A DNA stretch of 64,000 nucleotides from Deltaproteobacteria bacterium (GCA_026416535.1 JAOAFA010000060.1:47921-111920), one strand, 5' to 3'. Shown: positions 41,910 to 52,203, numbered from the stretch's first letter. Numbers and translations: made by a program. The notes: a model not told the origin generated them from the letters alone.

Positions 41910-42139
41910 ATCAAGAGATACTTACAAGGGGGAGTGCGGGGAGTTTTACTCTGAGGCTGTGAGGAGTTGGGAAGGGGAGTTCGAGAATATTGGGGTATAT
42001 TTTATATATCCAGACGGGTGAGGTAGATGAAGTATGCTATGAATGGTGAAGAGAGGTTCGTGGAGGAGGACGAAGGTTTATATAGGTATTTCATGGTGAG
42101 GGGCGTGGTGGAGAAGGTTATTTATTTAGTTAGTAGTGA
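41910..42139 (+). pseudogene. Frameshifted remnant of an unknown gene
   Basis: ATSRDTYKGECGEFYSEAVRSWEGEFENIGVYFIYPDG* followed in another frame by MKYAMNGEERFVEEDEGLYRYFMVRGVVEKVIYLVSSE*; strongly purine-rich on + strand. Confidence 0.4.
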
Positions 42140-42344
42140 ATAAGGACTGGTTTTAAATCTCTACGAATTATAGTCTTATTTCTCTTGCAAATCTTTTTGC
42201 TACATCAACACTTCTAGTCAGACTATCAGGTAATATCTTAATTGCAATGTCGATGTTTAGGTATATGTCTCTTCCCAAATAAACCACTCCCATCCCTCCT
42301 TCACCTATCTTACACACAATCCTATATTTTTCATTTAACAACAT
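42130..42344 (-). pseudogene. Truncated Hanks-type Ser/Thr protein kinase
   Basis: MLLNEKYRIVCKIGEGGMGVVYLGRDIYLNIDIAIKILPDSLTRSVDVAKRFAREIRL* (glycine loop, VAIK-type Lys) followed in another frame by IRRDLKPVLIHY* (HRDLKPxN-like catalytic loop). Confidence 0.78.
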
Positions 42345-42379
42345 ATCTCAATCTATGTAACCACAACTAGCCCTTTTCT

Positions 42380-43948
42380 TCAACCTTTGATCCTTGTTTT
42401 TATTTTTTCCGCCAAAGATCTGATCTCCTCTGTCCCTAACAAAGATGCCACTAATACAAAGGTCAACATCCCAACTGTAATTGAGCCAAATAAGTACGCC
42501 GTCTTTAAGCCATAATTACCTGGGTATATCCAAATGGGGAGTCTTGAAACCCAGAAGATAGTGAAAAACATTATAAAAGAGGCCAATAGGGTTTTTATTA
42601 TTGTAATGAGAATTTTATACACACCGTAATCGCCTACTTTTCTATAGAGAACATACCCTAAAGCCAGAAAATTAAATGTGTTTGATATAGAGTTTGCGAG
42701 AGTAAGCCCACTTCCACCTAGAGGACCAATCAAGATGAGTGAGAATGTAAGATTTACCATAAAAGATAAAAATGCTATTATAACTGGAGTCTTTACATCC
42801 TGCATTGCATAGAATGCAGGAGTAATATTCCTCGTGCCAGCTACTGCGAAGAGGCCAATCAAAGCATTAAGGCAAATAGGTGCACACTCAAGGGTATTTT
42901 CGTAAGTGAACTTCCCATGCTGAAATAGATAACTTATGATGGGGATATTTAAGGCAACAACACCAAACATCGCTGGGATACAGACAAAGAGAGCACTTCT
43001 TATCGATTTGGATATAACTCCCTTAAATTCTTCCATGTCATTTTTTGCATAGAGTTCGCTGAGAACCGGATGTGAGACTGTAGCAATTGCCACTGCAAAA
43101 ACACCGAGTGGCAGTTCGAATATCCTATCAGAGAGATAAATATATGTAACCGTCCCATTGGATATGAGCGACGCAAGGGCCTTTGAGACCAGGAGGTTTA
43201 ACTGATAAATAGCAATGGCAGCAGTCGTTGGCAACATAAGCAGCATCATATTATTTACATCTGGATGTGATGGATTCCACATAAATCTTGGGATAAAATA
43301 CTCCATTTTAATGGCATAATACGCTTGTGTTATAAGCTGGAGTAACCCGCCCAAAATAACACCTAACGCAAGAGAATAAATAGGGATATCAAAGAATTTA
43401 TAAAACAGGATAGCAGACAATGCCATTACAATGTTTAATTCTATTTGAGAGGTGGCCGGCACGGCAAATGACTTCTTTGAATGTAACACACCTATGAAAA
43501 AAGATGTAAGTGAGATAAAAAAGAGATATGGGAACATTATTCTGTTCAGTGTTACTGAGAGCTGATGTTGTTCTGGGGAAAATCCCGGGGCAAAAAGTCT
43601 CACAATATATGGTGAAAATACAATCCCCAAAAAGACAACCGAACCTGCTACTGCGGAGAGTAATGTTATTGTACTTGAGAGGAGGTCCTGATATTCATCT
43701 CGTGATTTTATTGCATTATATCTACTAAACGTTGGGACAAATGCAATAGACAATGCCCCCTCAGCTAAAAATCTTCTGAACATATTTGGTATTATAAATG
43801 CAATGACAAACGCATCTGTCATCGAACCAGCACCAAAGAGATGAGATATGGTGGTGTCCCTCACAAAGCCAGATACCCTACTTATTACTGTGAGCATACT
43901 TACCACAATTGCATTCTTTGAAATACTATGACTGGACATCCCAATCAA
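42380..43948 (-). CDS. murJ: Lipid II flippase MurJ/MviN
   Basis: ISRVSGFVRDTTISHLFGAGSMTDAFVIAFIIPNMFRRFLAEGALSIAFVPTFSRY. Confidence 0.95.
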   Translation of the reverse strand: MIGMSSHSISKNAIVVSMLTVISRVSGFVRDTTISHLFGAGSMTDAFVIAFIIPNMFRRFLAEGALSIAFVPTFSRYNAIKSRDEYQDLLSSTITLLSAVAGSVVFLGIVFSPYIVRLFAPGFSPEQHQLSVTLNRIMFPYLFFISLTSFFIGVLHSKKSFAVPATSQIELNIVMALSAILFYKFFDIPIYSLALGVILGGLLQLITQAYYAIKMEYFIPRFMWNPSHPDVNNMMLLMLPTTAAIAIYQLNLLVSKALASLISNGTVTYIYLSDRIFELPLGVFAVAIATVSHPVLSELYAKNDMEEFKGVISKSIRSALFVCIPAMFGVVALNIPIISYLFQHGKFTYENTLECAPICLNALIGLFAVAGTRNITPAFYAMQDVKTPVIIAFLSFMVNLTFSLILIGPLGGSGLTLANSISNTFNFLALGYVLYRKVGDYGVYKILITIIKTLLASFIMFFTIFWVSRLPIWIYPGNYGLKTAYLFGSITVGMLTFVLVASLLGTEEIRSLAEKIKTRIKG

Positions 43949-44010
43949 GCTCCTATGGTTTGGGTAGGTTAGGACATTTAATGGAAAAATTCAAAGATTA
44001 TTTTCAAAGA

Positions 44011-45231
44011 TTATTTTAGACTCGCAGCACTCTTCCCTGCGATAAAGCCTGTTGCAAACGCCCAATGTAGGTTGTATCCTCCCTCTAACCCATCTACGTC
44101 TAATATCTCACCAGCAAAGTACAACCCCTTCACTATCTTTGACTCCATAGTTGAAGAGCGAATCTCATCACAAGATACTCCTCCTGTAGTAATGTGAGCA
44201 GTCTTAAAACCCCTGGAACCGGATATATTTATCCTCATATTTGTAAGGTTCTCTACAAGCCTAATTCTCTCATCTCGCTTCAACTCGGCAAGCACCCTCT
44301 CAGGTGGAATACCTGATTCCGACAATATCCTTATAGCTAACCTATCTGGTATGAATCTATTGATTAGATTTACCAATTTTTTCCTCCCAGATGTCCTGAT
44401 TTCTGTTTGAATCTCCATGTCAAGTCTTTCTCTTGTAAACCCTGGAACAAGATTCAAATAGACCATTGTCCCCTTTTCTCTCGATAATCTAATTAATCGC
44501 CCGCTTATATTACGTGCCAATGGCCCAGAGATTCCTCTATGTGTAAACAACAGCTTTCCACTCATAGTCTCATGTATGCCCAGACTCCTATTCTCCAAAT
44601 ATATTGACGCCTCGATGGTTACACCTTGCAATCCCGCAAATGGATTGGGCTTGAGATCCAGAGAAACAAGACCTGGCAGCGGGTGGATAATAGTATGCCC
44701 TAAGGACTCTGCTATTAGATAGCCAAATCCATCAGAGCCTGTCTCAGGAAAAGATTTACCACCAGTTGCAACAATTACCTTGTCAAAAGACGATTCCACT
44801 CCTTTATACCTAACTGAAAAACTATCCCCTATCTTCTCTATCTTTTCAACGAACGACTTATAATATATCTTCGTTCCAAGAGAAATCGTATACTTTATCA
44901 ATTTATAAGATGTGTCCTTTGAATCCCCTGTAAATATCCTTCCATCCTCTTCTACGAAGTAGCTACTACCTATATCTCTCAGAAAATCCAATATATCTTG
45001 TGTCCTAAAGCCCTTAAGTACATTATTTATGAAATTTTTTGAACCTCCATTGTAGAAGTCTGCTGATATATTCTTATTGGAGATATTACATCTTCCACCA
45101 CCTGACAGAACAAACTTATTCAATACAGATTTTGTCCTCTCAAAGATAATAGCCTTTGCCCCACACCTCGAAGCAGATATTGAGGCAGCAATTCCCGCTG
45201 GTCCCCCTCCAATTATTCCTACTCTAATCAC
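44011..45231 (-). CDS. HI0933/YhiN-family FAD-dependent oxidoreductase
   Basis: IRVGIIGGGPAGIAASISASRCG, LSGGGRCNISNKNI, GLYFAGEILDVDGLEGGYNLHWAFATG; GTG start. Confidence 0.92.
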   Translation of the reverse strand: MIRVGIIGGGPAGIAASISASRCGAKAIIFERTKSVLNKFVLSGGGRCNISNKNISADFYNGGSKNFINNVLKGFRTQDILDFLRDIGSSYFVEEDGRIFTGDSKDTSYKLIKYTISLGTKIYYKSFVEKIEKIGDSFSVRYKGVESSFDKVIVATGGKSFPETGSDGFGYLIAESLGHTIIHPLPGLVSLDLKPNPFAGLQGVTIEASIYLENRSLGIHETMSGKLLFTHRGISGPLARNISGRLIRLSREKGTMVYLNLVPGFTRERLDMEIQTEIRTSGRKKLVNLINRFIPDRLAIRILSESGIPPERVLAELKRDERIRLVENLTNMRINISGSRGFKTAHITTGGVSCDEIRSSTMESKIVKGLYFAGEILDVDGLEGGYNLHWAFATGFIAGKSAASLK

Positions 45232-45417
45232 TTATGATTGAGTTCCTTTTTGTTTCTTCTTGGGGAAGAGTTCTTTAATACTTATAGTCTCAACATTGTC
45301 AGAGGTATCTTTTAATTTTTCTATGTATTCTTTAATCTTGGTCTTATGAGATGGATTCATCCTAATCAATCTGTCAATAAGCCTTTTATCAAAATCAAAC
45401 TCCTCGGTCGTTTTCAT
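45232..45417 (-). CDS. Small charged protein immediately upstream of the FAD oxidoreductase
   Basis: 61-aa ORF abutting the next gene, preceded by AAGGAGG; no family recognised. Confidence 0.5.
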   Translation of the reverse strand: MKTTEEFDFDKRLIDRLIRMNPSHKTKIKEYIEKLKDTSDNVETISIKELFPKKKQKGTQS

Positions 45418-45499
45418 AGTGCAACCTCCTTAAGCAAAATCTTTATACAAAAAATCATTCTTTGTCAAATCACGCACAACCAATGACAAATATATGAAC

Positions 45500-47560
45500 C
45501 TAACCATCAGGTTGAATTAGCACCTCACAATCCTCATCCCTACACATAAGTATCTTGGATGCATCTTCTCCATAATATCGATATAGCACATTAGGGAGTT
45601 TTTGGTTCCTAACTATCCCTGAGAAAATCAATTTTTCAGCCGATATTCCACAATCGTGTATCTTTGCAACGGCATCACTAGATACCCTTCTGGAAATAAT
45701 ATACCTTGCAGATGATGGGGGGCAAATTGCTATGTCGTTTAAAATATATATATGAAAGTTCAAAAAATTTACTAAAATATCCCCTCTTTCGGATACATTT
45801 ATATAATCTCCTGACCTCCTAACATATAAGTGATCAACTATATACAAATCATCCTGAAGTTGAACATTAGTATAAAAGACTTTAACTATGCGTTTGCCCC
45901 TGAGGAACTCTACGATCCTTCGTTTATCCCTATTTCTCGCGTGTCTCTCAGCAATAACAAAGGCATCATTATCATCATCGATTAACACTATTATTCCACC
46001 CCTCACAAACATGACAGGCTTGGTCTTATTCTTCTCTACTCTGTCCATAATAAAATAAGTAATACACATGACTATGAAAAGTAAAACAATTAGTATCTTG
46101 GATATCGGGATACTCTTTCTTAAAGTCAGAGCAAGGACAACTAAATAATAGGAGATTATTTCTGGATAGGATGGCACAAACATCTTTATGTGAGAAAAGG
46201 GGATTGAGGCAAATATACTGTTTATACTATTAAACTGTTCGAGAGCGACAAAGGCACCATTGAAAAACACAGAGGTTAAAGTTTGTGCAATTCCAAATAC
46301 CAAAACTCCAAGTACGATCATGGGAAGAACGACCAGACCCGTAAAAGGGACAAGAATAATGTTTGAAAGTATACCGGATATAGATACAACTCCAAAATGA
46401 AATGCAACTACTGGAAGTGTAAATATTGTGGCTGAAAGAGATGTAAAAAATAGACTCTTCAGGATTCCTAGGAAGGCTTCACTCATAGATAATGCCTCAA
46501 AATAACTCTTTTCAAGAAAAGAGGGAAGAGAGATAACAATTCCCAACACAGATAAAAAGGACAATTGGAGACCTATATCCCTTATGGAATCTGGAGAAAA
46601 TGACGTAATAAGCACAAATGCAAAGCATAGAGATGAAAGTATATCTCGTTCGCGTTCAATTATTATTGAAAACAGGTAAATGATAATCATTACAACAGCC
46701 CTTACAACAGATGGCGCATTCCCGAAATAGAATGAGACACATATAAGTATTGGAATTAGGCAAAGAGAAGACAACTTCCTAATAGAAAAGGGTCTTATGT
46801 ATGTCAAAGGGAAGAAGATTACTTTCAGAAAGTAATAAATAATAATGGAGATTAATCCGATGTGTGTTCCTGAGATCGCAAGTATATGCGCCGTCCCAGC
46901 TCTTGAAAAGAGCCTACGGATTTCATAAGAGAGTTCTTTGGCATTACCTGTTGAGAGGGCAATCAAAATACTACCTATATCCCCTTTGTACCTGGAAAAG
47001 ATAAACTTGCTTATCCCCTTCTTATACTCGTCTATGCGGTTAAGAATTCCAAATCCTGTCCTCTCAATTACCATAGGAGGTTCGTTTAACTCACTGATGC
47101 AGATAGGTTTATTATCTTCACTCATATAAAATTTGCACCTTCCTCTAATCAAATCTCCTCTGACCGGCTCTGCAAAAGGATTTGAACACACATATTCCAT
47201 GGTGAAATTCTTCACAGTTATCTTTCCATTAAGTATGTACCTTTGGACATCAACCTGATAAATAGTATTATCCCTGTTATATGAGGGACTGCCTGCGATA
47301 TATCCATCAAATATAATATCCTTATCTTTTAATTCGATCTCCTCCATATCTACCTTAAAGGAGGAGATTACCAATCCCCAAATAAACCCTCCAATAATCA
47401 CATAGAGATAACCTATCTCCTTTTTGGAAATTAGTATATATATGCCTATCGATAAATACAAAACAAAAACTGGAATTAAAATCTTATAACTAAATGTAGT
47501 ATTAAAAAAGACCAATAGTGAGAACAAATAAGAGATTGTAAAGGCATAGACTAAAGCCAT
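45500..47560 (-). CDS. comEC: ComEC/Rec2 family competence protein
   Basis: LSTGNAKELSYEIRRLFSRAGTAHILAISGTHIGLISIIIYYFLK; polytopic; SPDSIRDIGLQLSFLSVLGI. Confidence 0.9.
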   Translation of the reverse strand: MALVYAFTISYLFSLLVFFNTTFSYKILIPVFVLYLSIGIYILISKKEIGYLYVIIGGFIWGLVISSFKVDMEEIELKDKDIIFDGYIAGSPSYNRDNTIYQVDVQRYILNGKITVKNFTMEYVCSNPFAEPVRGDLIRGRCKFYMSEDNKPICISELNEPPMVIERTGFGILNRIDEYKKGISKFIFSRYKGDIGSILIALSTGNAKELSYEIRRLFSRAGTAHILAISGTHIGLISIIIYYFLKVIFFPLTYIRPFSIRKLSSLCLIPILICVSFYFGNAPSVVRAVVMIIIYLFSIIIERERDILSSLCFAFVLITSFSPDSIRDIGLQLSFLSVLGIVISLPSFLEKSYFEALSMSEAFLGILKSLFFTSLSATIFTLPVVAFHFGVVSISGILSNIILVPFTGLVVLPMIVLGVLVFGIAQTLTSVFFNGAFVALEQFNSINSIFASIPFSHIKMFVPSYPEIISYYLVVLALTLRKSIPISKILIVLLFIVMCITYFIMDRVEKNKTKPVMFVRGGIIVLIDDDNDAFVIAERHARNRDKRRIVEFLRGKRIVKVFYTNVQLQDDLYIVDHLYVRRSGDYINVSERGDILVNFLNFHIYILNDIAICPPSSARYIISRRVSSDAVAKIHDCGISAEKLIFSGIVRNQKLPNVLYRYYGEDASKILMCRDEDCEVLIQPDG

Positions 47561-47817
47561 GTCAATCAGGTAATTTATTATCAGAGTTTTTTACTATGTA
47601 AAGGAATTTGAGTATGGTTTTAACATCTGGTGTCTTTTGCCCATCCTTATATCTATTACTGCCCAAGTAAATTATAAATACCGCTCCCAAATCCTTCCTT
47701 GCTTACATAAAATAACTTCCCTCCTACCTATTCTCTGCTTTCTTTGTCTCTAATTCCCTTATAATTATGGTATCTACGAATAAATAAAAAGAATTCTTAC
47801 TTAGCCACCTCTTTGAT

Positions 47818-48047
47818 TCACTCTATCTCATCTTTCCTATTCCTTGAGACTAATGATCCCAGCGTATTTGAAAGACATGCCAATTATCTTTCATAGTAGC
47901 CGTTAGCCTTATCTCTGTTGACTTTCTCAGGAGTCTCTTCCACATAAGTTAATTTAATAGTAGGGCCATTACAAAAGTTGTTCCTTCATGAAAATCTATA
48001 TTTGGTATCTCATCAAGTATCTCCCCTAATCTTGATTCTTTTAACAT
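47818..48047 (-). pseudogene. Probable IS256/mutator-type transposase remnant
   Basis: MLKESRLGEILDEIPNIDFHEGTTFVMALLLN* then, frame-shifted, EETPEKVNRDKANGYYER*LACLSNTLGSLVSRNRKDEIE*, recalling the RNGYYERDL...G.L...VPR.R.. N-terminal signature. Confidence 0.45.
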
Positions 48048-48551
48048 CTTAGAAGCCCACTCTTATGACCTAACATATACCTCTTTTAAACACAACTTAA
48101 ATAATACTTGCCTGAAAGCCCTAAAAGACCCTAAGATATATACACCTGCTCTTCCAAAGGAGGGTTGGAGAACTCGCGGGATTAACAGTCCGCTTATGTA
48201 GCTATAGCAAATCATAGGGAGACAGCGATAAAAACCATGGAAGATCATAAGATACTCTTACTTAAAATTTCTCAAAGAAAAATTGTAAAACAGCTGATTG
48301 AAGATATATAGGGATTAAACTATGATAAATCAGAGACATTGGCTATTGATCTGTCTTTTACATCGGACAATCATCTCTGATATGTTCGTTTGGATGAGAT
48401 GTGGCTTTGTGTTGAGTCTCTGTAAAAACATAGGCGGTTGATAAATTGATTATTGATAAAGAATCGCCAACTAAAGACTTATCATTTGTTGAGGTAAATG
48501 ATTAATCTTTTTAGGATTTGGGCTGTAATATCTTCTTGTATCTACAAGGTG

Positions 48552-48593
48552 TAACATTTCTATTTTTGGTAGGAATTATAACATTTCTATTTT
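48552..48593. repeat. Two copies of TAACATTTCTATTTT at 27-nt spacing
   Basis: TAACATTTCTATTTT at 48552-48566 and 48579-48593; resembles the paired motifs in the 39 kb inverted repeat. Confidence 0.55.
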
Positions 48594-48920
48594 GTATTGA
48601 AGAGGTGAATAATACTTTTTACAACTGAACATATGGGGTTTAATTAGATCACAAGATTTGTTTACTTCCCCTCATAAATGGCAATGTTTGGGTAATATAT
48701 CAATAGGCTTCACTCATAAGAATGGGGATTTTCTACTTGTATTGCAGCACATCACAAAAAACTCAAAACACAAAAGTATAAAAAATAATTTTATGGAATA
48801 ATTTTTTCTACTTTTTGTTGTATTATTCCAGTATGGGTTGATATAAATTGGATATGTTTTTTAGGAGTGTTTTGCTTGTGTCCTAAAATATCTTAGTTTC
48901 TTCACCTTAAGGAGGTTTTA

Positions 48921-49853
48921 ATGATTGAAGTTAAGGGTCTTACAAAGTTTTACAAACAGATTAGGGCGATAGAGGATGTGAGTTTTTCCGTAGAAAAAGG
49001 AGATATTGTCGGATTTCTTGGTCCAAATGGAGCTGGTAAAACAACTACAATGAAAATCATAACTGGTTTTATGCCCCCTGATAGCGGTGTAGCAAAGGTT
49101 GCTGGTTTTGACGTCTTCGAAAGTCCATTGGAGGTTAAAAAGAGGATAGGTTATTTACCAGAGAACCCACCTGTCTACAATGATATGACCGTGTATGACT
49201 ATTTAAAGTTTGTTGCCGAGATAAAAGGGATTGAGTCCAAAAAAATAGATGTTGAGATTGAACGCGTCTCCGAAAGTTGTGGTATAACTGATGTTCAGAA
49301 GCGGCTTATTGCCCACCTTTCTAAGGGATTTAGACAGAGGGTTGGAATAGCTCAGGCAATACTTGGTAATCCTGAGATCGTTATATTCGACGAACCTACC
49401 ATAGGTCTTGATCCAAATCAGGTCTTTGAGGTCAGGACGCTCATTAAAGAATTGGCCAAAGAAAAGACGATTATTTTATCTACCCATATACTTCCAGAGG
49501 TAGAGATGACCTGTAAGAAAGTTATTGTTATCCATAAAGGACGCATAGTTGCAAAGGAAAATATAGAGGATCTGTTGAGAAGAAGAACAAAGATTAGCGA
49601 GATGACTGTAAGAGTTAAGAGATTCTCTATAGAGCTTATGAAGCAGATAAGGGATAAATTTAATATTAAGGTTAGTCAGCCACCTGAGCTTGAAAACGGA
49701 TTCAATTTTGAACTTGAGAATCAAGAGGACAGAATAGAGGATATCGCCAAATTTATTGTAGATGGTGGTTACGGACTTTTAGAATTTAGGCCCATTACGC
49801 TTAGCCTTGAAGACGTATTCCGAGAGTTAACTACGGAAGAGAAGACAGTATAA
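48921..49853 (+). CDS. ABC transporter ATP-binding protein (GldA-like)
   Basis: GFLGPNGAGKTTTMKIITGFM, HLSKGFRQRVGIAQAILGNPEIVIFDEPTIGLDP. Confidence 0.95.
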   Translation: MIEVKGLTKFYKQIRAIEDVSFSVEKGDIVGFLGPNGAGKTTTMKIITGFMPPDSGVAKVAGFDVFESPLEVKKRIGYLPENPPVYNDMTVYDYLKFVAEIKGIESKKIDVEIERVSESCGITDVQKRLIAHLSKGFRQRVGIAQAILGNPEIVIFDEPTIGLDPNQVFEVRTLIKELAKEKTIILSTHILPEVEMTCKKVIVIHKGRIVAKENIEDLLRRRTKISEMTVRVKRFSIELMKQIRDKFNIKVSQPPELENGFNFELENQEDRIEDIAKFIVDGGYGLLEFRPITLSLEDVFRELTTEEKTV

Positions 49854-49857
49854 GGAG

Positions 49858-50661
49858 GTGATTATGAGAAATATAATCGCGATTTTCAAAAAGGAGTTCA
49901 AGATATATTTTGAGACCCCTGTTGCTTATGTGGTCTTTGGTATATTCTCACTGATCTCTGGTTATTTCTTTTTGCAGATATTTAGTTATTTCCAGAGGCA
50001 ATCGTTACAGTTCCTCCAATATCAAGCAGCTCACATGCTTGAACACATGAACCTTAACGACATGGTGATGAGACCGCTCTTCCTTAATATCAACGTATTT
50101 TTTCTTTTGATGATACCGGTCATTACTATGCGACTTATAGCAGATGAAAAAAGGCTTAAAACATACGAGCTCTTAATGACTTCTCCTGTTACAACATGGC
50201 AGATTGTCCTTGGAAAATATCTCGCTTCACTCAGTGTAATACTTGTTATGGTATTAATTGTATTCATATATCCAATGTTACTTTCTTTCTTTGGCTCAGA
50301 GGGGGGCCTCTCTACAGGGTCGATAGAGTGGATGCCTCTCTTGACTTCGGGAATAGGGCTGTTTTTGGCCGGCGCTTCATTCGCCGCGTTAGGTATATTC
50401 GCATCTTCTCTTACCGAATCACAGATTATTTCTGCAATAGTCTCATTCGGATTGTTACTGCTCTTTTGGGTGATCGGATGGGCATCAGCTGGGGCAGAGG
50501 GAATCTTAAAAGAGGTCTTAAGATATCTCTCTTTATTAGAGCATCTTGATCAATTTACCAAGGGCCTAATAGAGGTAAAAGATATTGTCTACTATTTCTC
50601 AGTAATCTATTTTGGCCTATTTTTGACCCAACAGTCTATTTCTTCGCAGAGATGGAGGTAA
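49858..50661 (+). CDS. ABC-2 type permease (GldF-like)
   Basis: FKKEFKIYFETPVAYVVFGIF, IADEKRLKTYELLMTSPVTTWQIVLGKYLASL. Confidence 0.92.
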   Translation: MIMRNIIAIFKKEFKIYFETPVAYVVFGIFSLISGYFFLQIFSYFQRQSLQFLQYQAAHMLEHMNLNDMVMRPLFLNINVFFLLMIPVITMRLIADEKRLKTYELLMTSPVTTWQIVLGKYLASLSVILVMVLIVFIYPMLLSFFGSEGGLSTGSIEWMPLLTSGIGLFLAGASFAALGIFASSLTESQIISAIVSFGLLLLFWVIGWASAGAEGILKEVLRYLSLLEHLDQFTKGLIEVKDIVYYFSVIYFGLFLTQQSISSQRWR

Positions 50662-50664
50662 TAT

Positions 50665-52203
50665 ATGAAAAAGGTTGGTAATATTTTGGGAATAATAGGG
50701 CTGTTTGCTTTGGTAATAGGGCTGTTTCTGTTGCTTATTCAACCAGAGGTCACAGCAATTCCCCTCGTGATAATGGGGATTGCTCTTTTGCTAATACTCG
50801 TATATGCAATTACTAATTTTCAGGACGTAAAATCATTTTTTACAGCTCGATCTACTAAATACGGTTCAAATATGCTAGTTTTGATATTAATAACCTTGGG
50901 GATTATAGCTGTTATTAATTACATTGCCGTAAGACATCCTTATAAGTTCGACCTGAATCGAGATAAGATCTACTCACTTTCAGATCAAACAATAAAAGTG
51001 TTGAAGGGTGTGAAGTCTGAGGTAAAGGCTTATGCGTTTTATCCACCAGATGCTCCTGAGACGGAGAGATTGAGAGACTTGTTCGAGAATTATAAATATC
51101 ACAATTCCCTATTTACATATGAATTTGTGGATCCCATTAAAAACCCTGAGAGAGTAAATGCATTCGGTATAACAAGTACAGGACCAAGGATAGTACTTAA
51201 ATCCTCAGAGAGAGAAAGCAGAGTTAAGGACCCAACTGAAGAGGGACTAACCAACGGCCTTATAGCAGTAGTTAAGGCAGAGAAGAAAAAGATCTACTTT
51301 GTTACTGGTCATAGTGAGTGGGATATAGATAGTAAAGAAGAGACGGGCTATTCACTTACTGCAGAGGCAATTAGAAAAGAAGGGGTCGAGGTTGCTAAGA
51401 TAAACATTGGAACTGAAAGAATACCCCAGGATGCCTCGGCTCTTGTGATTGCTGGACCAAAAAAATTATTTCTTCCCGAAGAGGTAAAGGCAATAGGTGA
51501 TTACTTACAAGAAAAAATGGGAAGATTGATAGTCATGCTTGAACCAGAGATAAAGACAGGTCTCGAGGGACTCTTGCTTGATTATGGAGTTAATGTGGGG
51601 AATGACTTTATTGTGGATCCGATGTCAAGGGCATTTGGAATGGGGGCAAGTATTCCCCTAGTTGCACAATATAGCGACCATGAGATAACCAAAGGATTTG
51701 ATGCGGCATCATTCTTTCCAACCTCAAGAACTGTATCTCCGGTACAGACAATCCCACCCGGGACATCCGTAAAGACCATAGCATCTACAACGCCCACAAG
51801 TTGGGCAGAGACAGACCTAGAATCGGTTAAGAGGGGCGAGGTCTCCTTTACCGAAGGTGTGGATACAAAGGGTCCACTTTCAATAGCTGTGGCAGTATCA
51901 AAGAAGCATGCATCCGCTACCGAAAACTCCCCAGATATTCGCATAGTGGTCTTCGGTGACTCTGAGTTTGCAAATAATAAATTTAGACCATACTCTGGAA
52001 ATGGGGATCTTTTTAACAACACAGTTAATTGGGTAACACAGAGAGAGGATCTTATATCTATAAGACCAAAGAAAAGGGCATCAAGTAGAATATTTTTAAC
52101 ACAGGTTGAGGCTAACATAGTAAAGATGACAACAATGATAGGTATACCATTTATATTCTTCGCTGGAGCAGTAGCGCTTGCAATCATCAGAAGGAAAAAA
52201 TAG
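50665..52203 (+). CDS. GldG-family ABC transport component
   Basis: N-terminal TMs, LNRDKIYSLSDQTIKVLKGVK, YFVTGHSEWD, C-terminal TM. Confidence 0.88.
   Translation: MKKVGNILGIIGLFALVIGLFLLLIQPEVTAIPLVIMGIALLLILVYAITNFQDVKSFFTARSTKYGSNMLVLILITLGIIAVINYIAVRHPYKFDLNRDKIYSLSDQTIKVLKGVKSEVKAYAFYPPDAPETERLRDLFENYKYHNSLFTYEFVDPIKNPERVNAFGITSTGPRIVLKSSERESRVKDPTEEGLTNGLIAVVKAEKKKIYFVTGHSEWDIDSKEETGYSLTAEAIRKEGVEVAKINIGTERIPQDASALVIAGPKKLFLPEEVKAIGDYLQEKMGRLIVMLEPEIKTGLEGLLLDYGVNVGNDFIVDPMSRAFGMGASIPLVAQYSDHEITKGFDAASFFPTSRTVSPVQTIPPGTSVKTIASTTPTSWAETDLESVKRGEVSFTEGVDTKGPLSIAVAVSKKHASATENSPDIRIVVFGDSEFANNKFRPYSGNGDLFNNTVNWVTQREDLISIRPKKRASSRIFLTQVEANIVKMTTMIGIPFIFFAGAVALAIIRRKK

Noticed and set aside
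48063-48248. 61-aa minus ORF next to the transposase remnant
   Set aside because: Composition not protein-like; in degraded DNA
51582-52187. 201-aa minus ORF opposite the GldG-like gene
   Set aside because: Shadow ORF; no motif support
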